From Ramicandelaber brevisporus (taxonomy: Eukaryota > Kickxellomycota > Ramicandelaberales > Ramicandelaberaceae), in contig MU602866.1 of the NCBI GenBank assembly GCA_025201865.1, positions 17,875 through 39,980 on the forward strand: a stretch of 22,106 nucleotides of DNA, given 5' to 3'. The position numbers and the translations under genes were made by a program. Shown here piece after piece: positions 8,001-18,678 of this stretch; the first letter of the stretch is position 1, and each line of letters starts with the position of its first letter. Below the pieces are notes generated by a model that made no database searches, was not told the DNA's origin, and saw nothing but the letters and a program-made list of their open reading frames with translations.

Positions 8001-11000
8001 TTGGGCGACCGCTTGAGTTGGATACAGATGGTATTTGGTGTATTTTGCCCCGCGGATTCCCTTGTGATGTATCCTTTAAGATAAAAGGGTCCGGTAAACC
8101 ACTGAGATTTACATATCCGTGTGCAATGCTGAACCACTTGGTTTATGACAAATTTACCAATCATGATTATGAGGATTTGGTTAACCCGATTGCACGTAAC
8201 TATGAGAAGCACTCTGAAAACAGTATTTTCTTTGAAGTTGATGGTCCATATCGTGCGATGATTTTGCCTGCATCCACTGAAGAAGATCGTTTGTTGAAAA
8301 AGAGATATGCAGTGTTCAATCATGATGGAAGTTTAGCTGAATTGAAGGGATTCGAAATTAAACGTCGAGGTGAATTGAAGTTAGTCAAGCTGTTCCAGTC
8401 GCAAATTTTCCCAGTTTTCTTACACGGCGATTCTGGCTCACTTTCATCGTGTTATTCAGCTGTAGCCAAAGTTGCAGATGATTGGCTAGATTTGTTGTAC
8501 AGTAAAGCAGTGTCATTGCCAGATGACGAGTTACTGGAATTAGTGTCTGAGAACCGAAGCATGTCAAAGTCAATGGAGGAGTATGGAAGCCAAAAATCAA
8601 CCTCAATCACTACTGCGCGTCGATTGGCTGAGTTGCTAGGAAAGGAGATGGTGAAAGACAAGGGTCTTGCTTGTAAATTCATTATTGCAAATAAACCAGT
8701 TGGTGCGCCTGTTACTGAGCGTGCAATTCCCACTGTCATCTTTTCGTCGCCGGAGGCTGTCCGAATTGAAAAGTTGAGACTTTGGTTGAAGGATGGCAGA
8801 ATTGATCAGTTTGATTTACGATCTATATTGGATTGGAACTATTATCTGGAGAGATTTGGAGCATTGATTCAGAAGATTATTACAATTCCAGCAGCCATGC
8901 AAAGCGTTAGCAATCCAGTTCCTAGAGTTAAACACCCGCAGTGGCTGGCTGCAAGATTGGCCAAACTAAACGATAAATTCAAGCAACTGGACTTGCGAAC
9001 ATTACTCAAACAGCAGCAATTTAAGCAATCTAGTAATAATACTGCTAATAATAGTGAAGACAGAGATATTATTGATGTAGAAGACGTTGTGACTCCTGGT
9101 GCCACTGCAGCTACTACAATCACTGCTAGACGCAATCGATTGGCTGGGTCACAAGCTGCCGAGACTGATTTGGACATTGAGAGTGAATCGGCAGCAGCAG
9201 CAGTACAAGTTGATATCAATCGTGATTATGTTGGATGGTTAGCATCCCAGCGTCCACTGTGGCGTAAATCTCGCCAAGAGCGTGCTAACAAGCGTCAGCT
9301 TGGTCTCTCAGCTGGCAATATTGGTTCAGACTCTAGTAGTCGCGCTGCAGCTTCTCTTAGCACATTCTTTGCACGTCAACACGATAGTATATTGACAAAG
9401 ACTTGGCATATTCTTCAGATTCAGCCAGTGTATTCTTCCGCATCATCAACAGACTCATCATCAGCAACAACAACAGCAGCAACAGTGTCCACCGGTTCAA
9501 CAGCTGGCCAAGTGCGTCTCTGGGCACTGATTGACGGTGTTCTTCATTCATTCACTATGGCAGTACCTCGCAGCTATTATGTCAACAGCCGAGTTCCAAA
9601 TAAAGGTGCATCTCCATCTTCGTCAGATTCTACATCACCGCTATCAAACACAGCATTCCAATCTGTCGATGCATCGGCGTGGGAAGAGGCGCCTCGCAAT
9701 ACAACGTTGCCGCGTGATCATGTGTCATTGAATCTATCTCGATTTATTCTGTCTGAACCAAAGTACAATGAAAGCCAGCAGTTCTTTTCTAATTTGTTCA
9801 ATCACCCAGATGTGATGGGTGCGTATGAAACCCAGTTAACTGCTGTTGAGAGAGCTGTTTTGTCAGTTGGTTCCAAATGCAAATTAACTCAGTTTGGACT
9901 GTCGACTCGTAAAAATAAATCATTTGCCAAAGATACTATGGCATTTGGCGAGTTGATGCGTATCAACGATGGACCTACTGTGAAGGCTGCTAGTCTGGAA
10001 AAGAACAATGAGATTATACAAAGGGATCCCTATTTGGCTTCATACTTGCCATCAGCTGATAGTAAAGTGGTTAAACATGGATTGAGATATGTTTACATGT
10101 TCCACTTGGCCACAGAGACTCGTGCAATTGTAGTTGTGTTTGCGCCGTATTCGGGCAGTGTTGCAGTGTTTGTGCATGATGGTCCAAATGGCAGAGTTCA
10201 ATTACCAAATCTATCTGATCTCTACAAACAATTGTATTCAGCTCATTTCCCTCAGCAGCAACAGCAGCAACAGCAGCAGCCACCACCACCACCACCACAA
10301 CAACAACAAGAGCAACAACAGCAGCAACAACCTCCAGTGGAAGAGCGAAATGAAAAGGCATTTGAATATCCATCCAATGTGACTGTAACTCAGCGCTCAG
10401 CTTATTCATCAATGAGTGGATTGTATGATGCAGTATCGCGCCATCTTGCGACATTGCGTTCAGTCTCTAATGATGCAGCATCGGTGGCTGGCACAACATC
10501 CACCACTAATCCACTTGTAGTCATTGTTCAGTCATCATGGCCGATTGTTAGATTATTGCATTCCATTTCAGGGCTGAGAGATGTTCCACAGATTCAAATG
10601 ACGTTAAGAAGAGAAGATCACCACGACGTATTGTTTAGCCAGGCACGCTCACTGCTCAGCTGGCAAAGCTTAGCCGCTCAGCGCTCAACTGCCAACTTCC
10701 TCACTTGTTCAAACTGGTTATACGGCAGAATTGAGATGGCTCGTTTTGCCGATGTGCCTGTGGGCAACCTTGCTAGTCATGGTGCAGAAACCACACTTAA
10801 CATGTTGGATGTGGCTGTGGCAAGAGCAGTTTCAAGCAGAAATGGAGTACTTTGGTGGTCGAAGGGTGAACTGCCTGATTTGGGAGGAAGAGAAAAGGAT
10901 AATCATTTGGACTTGGTTGTATCTGCATCTGCATCTTCTTCCGCCTTCAACACTGGCCCAAGCTCATCATCAAATAGAGGATCAGCAGTCACTTCATCCA

Positions 11001-11890
11001 CATTTGGAATATCGCCTTCTCAGCAGGACACATTGCAGACTAGTGCAGGCAGTGGCAGCAGCAGCGGAGTGGATGTTCAATTGCCTGAATTCAACAATAG
11101 CGGATCCTATAGCACAATTTGCGTGGAATTAAAGGTGTTTGATTTGGCAATGAATGCTATTTTGCAATACTCATTTATTAGTGAATTAGAAGGAAGCATC
11201 TCTGACTCATCCACTGGTGCCATTGGTACTGCATCCTCATCATCATCATCTGCTGCTGGCACTTCCAATGCAGCTGGATCTGACTCGAGTGGATTTGCAC
11301 AGGCTGCACGTCAGTTGGAAGAAGAATTACGCAATGTCAACTTTGATGATTCAGATGATAAATTAAACAGAAAGTCGCGTGATGGGTTGATCAAAGCAGC
11401 TTCATTCCTCGTTGATGGCTTAGTTAATGACATTTCCAACACGACAGCCGTATCTCCATTAGTCTTTGCAGAATTGCGATTGCTTGTTCGTCAATGGGCA
11501 CATGATGCCATTTCTGCAGGCTCGTTTGTGGCTGAAGCATTGATTTCCCAGATATTTAGATGGCTATCATCACCATCTGCAGCATTGTATGATCCAGCAT
11601 TGTGTTCATTTGTTAATAACTTGATGCGCAAAGTGATGATGCTATTGGTGGCTGAACTACGTAGACTGGGAGCAGCAATAGTGTATGCTAATGATAAGTT
11701 CATTATTATCGCAACTGGTAAAAGAACTGCACCGAATGCAAAGACATTTGTGGAGTACTTACTAAAGGCAATCAAGGCTCAGCCAGTGTTTGAATATATT
11801 AGTCTGGAGCCACATCAGTATTATCACAGATTATTATGGATGAATCCAGTTAACTTTGCATCTGTTTTAGTCACCGACAACCAACTAACG

Positions 11891-11928
<38 letters not shown>

Positions 11929-13651
11929 AGCACAACAATCAAAGAACAAACGTGGTGGAGATGATGATGATGATGATTATGATGGACTAAGTGAAGAAGA
12001 CTCTGATTATGAGGCATATGCTGAGGCTCGCAGCTATTCCAACGATAAAGGAAAAGTCAAAGGCAAAGGCAAAGGTAAAGGCAAAGGAAAGACAGCGTCC
12101 AGTTACTCCACGACTAACCATAATGATAACGAAGATGATATTGATGAATATGCACATGTTCAAATGGTTTGGAGCATCAAATATCATTTGCCATCTGCAC
12201 TGCATGAACTATTCGATGACACAATAAAGCTGTTTATGAGTGAGTTGCATACATTCCAACATGGCGGTCAGACTCGCTCTGGTCTTGAAATCTCAGACAA
12301 GGATGTTGCAGGTGCTACAGCTACCCATCGACTGCAGCTCTCGCAACAGCCACAGCACAGTGGAGGTCAACTCGCATTCACCACTGCTGCCGAGACTGAA
12401 GCAACCCAGAATGGCACTCAAAGCAGCACGAGTGGCAGTGGTGGTGGAGATACATCGGGAATGCCTACAATTGGCAAGAGCCACGTTTACGACGAAGCTG
12501 AGCCACCCACTGAAGACTTGGCTTCTTCATTAGCTGCTGCGGCTGCTGCCACTGGCGAGTCGTTCTACGCATCAAATGCCAGTGCTGTTGAACGTGCTGC
12601 TCGCTCTGTCATGTTTAGTCGAATGCTAGTCAGCAAATTCTTTACAGAAAAGATGATGGATAACATCAACTTGATTCTGACTACTTATCTGGACTTTGAA
12701 AGAGATTATGGCCATTTTGGCGAGGGCAAAGAAGGTGACGATGACAGTGAAGAGGAAGATGAAGACAGCAGTGATGAAGATGGTGACGATAGTGACCAGA
12801 TGGATGTTGATATGGATGGCCCACTCAGCAAGCGTGCAGTCAAGTTGGTCAAGCAGAAGCTCATGTTCCCAGATATTCCATGCTCTCGTCGGTATCTTGA
12901 AGCTCGTAACTCTATCCTGCAGTCAAGCACCAAACCACACCACCAGCATTCAAAGAAACAGCAGCACAAACACAGCAACTCTGGCAATAGCCACAGTCAT
13001 CAAGGAGCTCCGTTGCAGGCTGTTGGTCATGCAGCTGCGCTTGAGTTTATCAAGAACATCTGCGCAGTCTTCAATCTTGAACAGGCAGCGTCCAACCAGG
13101 TTAGAGTGCTGCGCCGCCATTTGTTGAAACGTCTTGGTATCAGTGACTTTAGCGACGAGGCTGTGTTTGTTATGCCCTCGCATCAGCTGTTGGTTACACA
13201 AGTGTGCTGCGAATTCTGTGGCGAAGTTGACGACTTGGACTTTGTGTATGACGCTGCTGCTGGTGCCAACCCACAAGCTGCGATGCAATCCACTCGCAAC
13301 AGCGCAAAGAAGGATGGCAAGTCTCCAGCGAATGCAGCAAATGCTCTGTGGAAGTGTGCAAACTGTGAGAATCCGTATGATATGCGCGCGATTGAAGAGC
13401 GACTGATTACACTTGTGAACCGTACAATTGCAGCATTCCAGATGCAAGACTTGGTGTGCCTGAGATGCAAGCAAGTTAAGGCAGAGAATCTGGCGCCAGA
13501 TTGCACATATTGTCGCACGCCATTCAGTCACTCAATGGGCAAGGAGCGTGTTTTGGATCAGCTGCACATTCTGCGGGATGTCGCCAAGTTCAATGGATTG
13601 CAGATGGTGCTCGAAGTCATTGATGAGACTGGTCTGCTTCCTAATAATTAA
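5033..13651 (+). CDS. POL2: DNA polymerase epsilon catalytic subunit, 2872 aa
   Basis: Leading-strand replicative DNA polymerase with 3'-5' proofreading, the catalytic subunit of nuclear Pol epsilon. Exonuclease: FDIETTK with D410/E412, NGDFFDWPF with D500, SDAVATYY with D597. Polymerase: motif A DVAAMYPNI (D760), motif B around KCILNSFYGYV, motif C DTDG (D997/D999). Fe-S cysteines: C785, C788, C797, C881. The C-terminal half matches the inactive-polymerase (DUF1744) half and ends in two Cys4 modules (C2726/C2729/C2775/C2778 and C2809/C2812/C2824/C2827). The start is chosen in CAAAGATGAGC just after the CT-rich leader. Yeast Pol2 has 2222 residues; its catalytic residues fall about 120 positions earlier, so nearly all the catalytic core is unexpanded. 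The excess lies in the N-terminus (nine-Gly tract 277-285) and the C-terminal half: Q/P (1741-1768), Q12 (2288-2299), D6 (2310-2315), a KG run (2339-2353), an acidic block (about 2563-2597) and a His-rich patch. There is no intron in 8.6 kb. Confidence 0.98.
5861..5896 (+). repeat. GGT/GGC triplet run encoding Gly tract in Pol2
   Basis: Encodes nine glycines, one serine and three glycines in the N-terminal region of Pol2, ahead of the exonuclease domain. It follows a basic stretch (KKNKEKNR) and sits in an insert absent from well-known Pol2 proteins, as judged from the ~120-residue offset of the exonuclease motif. Confidence 0.85.
10253..10336 (+). repeat. CAG/CAA-CCA run encoding Q9-P6-Q4-E-Q6-PP in Pol2
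   Basis: Glutamine/proline low-complexity tract (residues 1741-1768) inside the C-terminal non-catalytic half. Mixed CAG/CAA codons suggest some age or selection against pure-repeat slippage. Confidence 0.9.
11894..11929 (+). repeat. CAG run encoding Q12 in Pol2
   Basis: Ten uninterrupted CAG codons plus two CAA (residues 2288-2299). This is the purest triplet run in Pol2 and a likely site of length polymorphism. It opens the large insert that continues with the Asp run and the Lys-Gly repeat. Confidence 0.9.
12047..12091 (+). repeat. Lys-Gly dipeptide repeat in Pol2
   Basis: AAAGGN hexamer repeat encoding alternating Lys and Gly (residues 2339-2353, with one Val). It follows an acidic stretch, so the insert is Gln, Asp/Glu, then Lys/Gly in order. 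A charged flexible linker is the simplest reading. Confidence 0.85.
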
Positions 13652-14275
13652 AACACTCTGTTCTATTCTATTCTATTCTATTCTATTTTATTCCACTTTT
13701 ATAGCAATGATACTAATACTGATTAGGATTATACTTAAAAACACAGACATAAACGGTGAAATTATAGACGATTTAGTTTAAGGATTTGGGAGGATAAACG
13801 AGGAAAGTATAAAAAGACATTAATAGGATTCAGGAGGGGCGAGGAGGGAATATAGATGGATTAGGTTAAGTTAGGAGTTAAAAAAGTAGGGATTAATAGG
13901 ATGAGGGATAAAAGGCATAGGAATAAATAAGGGTTGCTTGCGTTGTAGAGTTGTGATAGGATCGCCAGCGTAGTAAAAACAGAAAAGAACAGACAGGGAA
14001 CAAACAAAAATAGCAAGAGTAAGACACGGGTTGTATAATTAAAGTGAATAAAGCATATAAAGCGATCGCAAATAAAAAGGGAGGAAAGAACACAAATGTA
14101 TATATAGTGGAGGTTGTGGTTAATAGATGAATAGGTCGTAGATGGACATGAATATAAAGGTGTGATAGTCGATACATATAAAAAGGGTGAGGAAGTAAGG
14201 TGAAAGAGGAAGAGGACATAGATCAGAAAATATATAGCACAAATAATGGGGTGGGGAATAGAAGAGTGAATGGTA
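13652..14275. other. Convergent intergenic region between Pol2 and cyclin B
   Basis: About 620 bases between two converging stop codons. A TTCTA pentamer repeat (13661-13690) lies just after the Pol2 stop; the remainder is purine-rich on the + strand and AT-rich. The long minus-strand frames here (13861-14532 and overlapping) are leucine/isoleucine/serine-rich translations of the purine bias and are not supported as genes. Both transcription units must terminate here; I see no RNA gene. Confidence 0.5.
13661..13690 (+). repeat. TTCTA pentanucleotide repeat after the Pol2 stop
   Basis: Five near-perfect TTCTA units starting nine bases after the Pol2 stop codon, presumably in the 3' UTR. Confidence 0.9.
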
Positions 14276-17200
14276 TCAGTTCTGCTGTGTTTGCTGTTGC
14301 TGTACTTGGTGCTGCTGCTGCTGCTGGGCCGGATTAGATGAACGAAGATAATGCTCCAGCGGACGCAGTTGACCGTGCAAGTAATCGAGCACCTGGATGC
14401 TGGCTCGAAACATGCGACGGCTGGCATACTTGGCATGCAATGCAGAGTGTCTCGGCTGATGCCGTGCACGATGTGGACTGGAGCTGTTGCTGTTGCTGTT
14501 GCTGTTGCTATTGCTGTTACTGTTGCTGGCATTTGGTTCTTGAGTCAGACCGTGAGCATATTCAACCATGACTTGCATGCAATGTTCAAGCTGCTCAACA
14601 TAATAGCCAGAATAGTGAACCAAGTTCTCATCCCATTCACCACGGCCAAGAACGCGTCTCGCCAAACACAGTGCAGCAGCCGCCAACAGCGACGGTGCAA
14701 ACTGCAGCAACTCATGATCAACACACTGCATCTCAATAAAATACTTGGCAATCGTGCGCGAATTCGTATCGTAGCCATCAGCCTTGCTCAATCGTCTCAA
14801 GAAGTGCAGAGGGTGTGCATAACCCATGTCAAATCCCAGAGTCTGTAGCATATATCGCTCAGCACGCAGCACCTCATCAGCAGTGTATCCGCCATCAGCA
14901 TAGTAAATAAAGTAGCTCAGCGGCGGGCACTGAATCTCTTCGTATTTGGCAGCCACAAACAACGCAGCCAAACCAACGAGCTGAAACTTCTGGGAGGAGA
15001 CAACACGCAGTGACAAGAAGCGGTCAATGATGTTGACGGCCAGAAACAGAGTCTCGGCAACCATGTGGAACTTGTAGTGAACCTCAATGAGCCAGTCAAC
15101 GAGAATGCCGCGCATATGCCAGTCGAGCTCATGCTGGCTGTCCATGTAACCTAGATTGAGCGTCGAGTGCTGTTCAAGAGAGAGCATGTAGTCGTTGATG
15201 TCTTCGCTGTACTCGGCAACCATGACGGGGTCCTCGTACTCTTCAGCGTCAATCTCAGACCAGTGACGGTGGCTGGCTAGAGGCGTAGCGCAACCAAGTG
15301 GACGAGGTGGCAGCCCAGCATCCAATCGCATTGGTAGCTGCTGCTGTTGCTGAGAAATGTCAATGATGGGTAGTGCACGCTCAGTTGGTTCCGTTGCTAC
15401 AACTTCATTGTCGTCAGCTTCAACTTCTTCATCGGACACCTCAAGCTGAACTGTGACATTGTCAACTTCGACAGCTGCTGCTGGCTCGATGGCAGTGGAG
15501 AGCTGACTGGTGAGTTGCGTGGCCTGCTGTGATACTGGCGGGCTAATCAACAATGGCATAGAGGTTGAATTGACTGCTGTCACAGGTGCAAGACGTGCTC
15601 TCTTCCTTGCCGGAGGTGGTACAGCAGCAACGGCAGTAGTTGTAGTTGTGTTAGTAGTGGCAGTGGCAGCGTGTTTGACTGTCGCTGACTCCTCAACTGA
15701 AGCTGCCGCGGAGACCGCAATAGCACTATCGGCTCGGTGAGTTTCTGGACGCTGATCATCACCATTGTTACCATTGTTACCATCGATATCCTGTGCAACC
15801 TCGAAATGTCTTCTCTTTGCTGCTGCCTTTTGGGCATGAGGCTGCTGCTGCTGCTGCTGCTGCTGCTGAGGGACCTCGGACGCTGTGGGCTGCCGTGATG
15901 CTGGTGGCGATAGAGGCAATTCAGTGGAGACCAATCGCGTGTTGGTGATAACAGCGGTTGTTGAAGCGGATGTGGTTGACTGTTGCTGTCTCCGTCTTGG
16001 TTTGTTCACTGCTGCGGCGGCTGATGATGCATTGGTGCCAGTCAGTGAGGCGGTCCCACTAGCAGCGGTGGCAGTGGCAGCGGTTGAATGGGGCAGTAGC
16101 GACGATAAAACATGCGCATCACTCTTGCCACTGCTGTTGTTGACGATAGTCTTGCTACTGGCGTTGGTGTTGGTGTTGCTGTTGTTGCTGTTGTTTGTGT
16201 GAGTGTTGATGACTGATACCGGCTTTCCGAGTGTGATCGACGCGTTGGAAGTAGCAGAAGAGGAAGGTAGTCTCACACTGGCAACAGTGACGTTCGTAGC
16301 AGCTGCGACCGAACCAACAGCAGAGGCAGAAGCAGCAACAGCGGCGGTTTGCCGGCGTGTCATGATACGACGCGAATGGCCAATTGCCGCCGCCGCTGGT
16401 GGTGCTGGTGCTGGTGGGGGTGCTGCTGTGTCGGAAGAAGCTGTGTGCACGCGACGCGGCCGCAAAGGTGCAGTCGTAGTAGCTGCAGTAGCGCGTTTCG
16501 AGCGACCACCAGCAGCAGCAGCAGCAACACAAACCCTTCCTCCTCCAGTACCACTACTAGCACTACCACGACTCCTGTTGCTGTTGCTGTTGCTGTTGTT
16601 GGTGTTGTTGCCCTCCAGTGTCACTGTTGTCGTGGTAGTAGTAGTAGTAGTGTTGGTGGCAGTGGTGCTAAACGTGTTGTCGTTATCAGTGTCAGTGTCA
16701 GTAGTCTCGCCGCTGTGCTCTTCTGTGTATGCAGCCGACGTTGCAGTTGAGGTTGCTGTTGAGGTTGCTGTGGTTGCTGTGGTTGTAATAGTCGAGTGTG
16801 AGGTTTGTGCGTCGTACCTGATATTTCGAGTGTGGTTGGAAAAGAGCTGCGTGTTGAATTGCTGCTTTTGCAGTTGCAGTTGTTGTTGCAGCAGCTGTTG
16901 TTGTTGGTGGTGGTGGTCGGGGTTCTCTTTTGAAGCCTCTTTTGGAATCCGTTTCGGTTGATTTCGCTTTGTGTTCACACCGACAATTGCAGAATCGACA
17001 GAATCAAAGGCAGAAATGCTTGTACTAGCACTTGTAGAGGCAGCGACAATTGGACAGGAGTCGGCTTCACTGGCGCTGCGTCTGTTGCTGCTGCTGCTGC
17101 TGTTGCTGTTGCTGACGGTGGGATAATTGTTGCCACCACCGCCATCACCGTCACCATCACCACCACGACTGCGACCGCCGACTGGAAATGCACAATTTGA

Positions 17201-18483
17201 AATGCTATCACCCGTGTGTGCTGTTGTTCCTGAATGTTGCTGTAGCTGTTCATCAGTCTCTGCGCTAGGCTCCGACACTGAAGAAGTGGCAGGAGAGGAG
17301 GAGCGGGAGCAAGAGCGGGAGCAGGAAGGCGCCGATGATGATGGTGCCATGACTGCCGACCGCGTTGTTGCTGCTGTTGTCGTTTCAGTGGTACGCGCTA
17401 CTTTTGACTTTACTGTGGTGGGAATCGTCTTTACTGTTATATCAGTAGCGTAGTGCAAAGAAGCACGGGTGCTGTTGTTGCTGTTGCTGCTGTTGTTATC
17501 TTCGTCTTCGTCGTCGTTGTCGCTGTCTTTGTTCTCGTCTCGTTTAACAGTGGAGCCCGGTTCAGCGCGTACCCTCTTCTTCTTCTTATTGTTGTTGTTG
17601 CTGGCGTTGGTGTTGGTTGTGTGGTTGGTGTGGTTGGTGTGGTTGGTGTAGCTGTAGGTTTCCATACTGCTGTTGATACTGTGATATTGATCTCCGCCAG
17701 GAGCAACCAGATTTGTCGATGTTGATGCTGCTGAACTCAAGTGCGCTAAAGTCGAAGCCGAAGTGACGGTAGTAGCGGACTCGTCGAAACCACTCAGCTT
17801 TGCGGTTTGGGGAAGACGCCGACCACGCCGAACTGGTTCCTGCTGCTGCTGCTGCTGTTGCCACAAGCTGTGTTGCTGGAGCTGCTGTCTTGGACCATAC
17901 AAAATGGAGTGCGGAGGTGGAGGGAACACAGCTCCGCAGCCAATGGAGTTCTCGTCCTGTTGCAGGGGCTGCTGAAGGAACTCGTTGATCGAAGTTGACG
18001 AAGAGGAGGAACAGATAGACGCTAGCTTCGGGTCATCGTCGCCGAGAATGGTTGGTAGCTGATGTGGCGGAGATGCCGATGACGCGCTGGAGCGGGTTTG
18101 TCGACGCGTCCGTGTCTGTTTTCCGAAAATGCGAACCAACCAAAAATAAATCCAACGGTCACAAAAAAAACAAGCAATAGAAAAAGTAAAAGACAATGTA
18201 AAGGTAAAAAAGAAAGACACGATGGTAATACAAAATAGGAAGGCACAATTAACAAATGAATGAATGGAGGAGAATAATTGTTGTCAGTTTCACACAACTG
18301 TACACACACACACACATCACACCACACTCGTCTCGTCTCGGAAAGAGAAGAGAACAGAAGAGAGATCAAGGGAACTTTAGCGCGAGATTGAAGCAAGACG
18401 CGACGTTGAATCTCGCTTGAAGAACCAAACCAAAAAAATAATGACGTAGTGCATAAACGTACCGTTCTTTGAGCTGGAGCCAT
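14276..18483 (-). CDS. B-type mitotic cyclin with giant disordered N-terminus, 1286 aa spliced
   Basis: Regulatory subunit of the mitotic cyclin-dependent kinase. Exon 1 is 18483-18463 (seven codons, ACCATGG start); exon 2 is 18115-14276; both join in phase 0. Spliced numbering: cyclin N-domain about 975-1102 with the MRGILVDW substrate-docking helix (1008-1015) and KYEEI (1064-1068). The C-domain follows to about 1262, interrupted at about 1201-1232 by an Asn/Ser repeat plus a His/Arg-rich stretch before LHAKYASRRMFRAS. A KEN degron is at 403-405 (SKENPDHH) and a possible D-box RASLHYATD at 224-232, both fitting APC/C-dependent destruction. Basic patches NKKKKRVR (183-190) and ARKRARL (843-849) may be nuclear signals. 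Known B cyclins have about 400-500 residues; here roughly 965 Ser/Thr/Ala/Asn/Gln-rich residues precede the cyclin fold. The gene converges on Pol2. Family certain; which B-type paralogue is not decidable. Confidence 0.93.
14483..14528 (-). repeat. Asn/Ser-encoding hexamer repeat inside the cyclin C-domain
   Basis: AGCAAC-type hexamers on the coding strand encode alternating Asn and Ser. The repeat lies between two helices of the C-terminal cyclin fold, because the conserved KYASRRMFRAS segment comes after it. Confidence 0.85.
15842..15868 (-). repeat. CAG run encoding Q9 in the cyclin N-terminus
   Basis: Nine consecutive CAG codons on the coding strand (spliced residues 757-765), one of several glutamine runs in the disordered N-terminal region. 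Confidence 0.9.
18116..18462 (-). other. Intron 1 of the cyclin B gene (347 nt)
   Basis: On the minus strand the donor is ACG|GTACGT and the acceptor GAAAACAG|ACACGG. Removing it joins MAPAQRT directly to TRTRRQTRSS in phase 0. It also removes 35 codons of hydrophobic, pyrimidine-derived sequence that would otherwise form an implausible N-terminus. The intron is pyrimidine-rich on the sense strand and has a CA/GT dinucleotide run at about 18301-18316. No perfect CTAAC branch site is visible; GTGAC about 50 bases before the acceptor is a weak candidate. Confidence 0.8.
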
Positions 18484-18657
18484 GGTAGACAATGGTAACA
18501 GGCAGAGGACACTAGCTGGCACAAATGTGTATGTGACAGACTAATGAGCTAGTGAGGATTAGGAGTGGATATTTGTGCTGGAAAGGTAAATGGTGGCAAA
18601 GTATGTAAATGAAAAAAGACACAGAGGATGGAGGAAATGAGAAAGAAAGGAAAGAAA

Positions 18658-18678
18658 GGGAAAGGGAAAGGGAAAGGG
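18658..18678 (+). promoter_or_regulatory. G-quadruplex-type motif upstream of cyclin B
   Basis: Four GGG runs separated by three-base AAA loops match the canonical intramolecular G-quadruplex pattern. The motif is on the + strand, the template strand for the cyclin gene, about 175 bp upstream of its start codon. It lies within a longer GAAAG/GGGAAA purine block (about 18640-18690). Confidence 0.6.

Noticed and set aside
13862-13880. TTAGG-like motifs resembling telomeric repeat
   Set aside because: Only two or three imperfect units (TTAGGTTAAGTTAGG) in AT-rich intergenic DNA; no true array.
13861-14532. 223-codon minus-strand open frame overlapping the cyclin 3' end
   Set aside because: Composition is Ile/Leu/Ser/Tyr-rich from purine bias, part of it is antisense-frame shadow of the cyclin, and it has no recognisable domain.
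16203-16961. 252-codon plus-strand frame opposite the cyclin
   Set aside because: Val/Ala/Leu-rich translation of the antisense of Thr/Ser/Asn codon repeats; lies entirely within the well-supported cyclin gene.
14276-18220. Unspliced 1314-residue cyclin starting MSFFF
   Set aside because: The first 35 residues are hydrophobic translation of the intron 3' end; splicing from the ACCATGG start at 18483 joins in phase and gives a sensible N-terminus.
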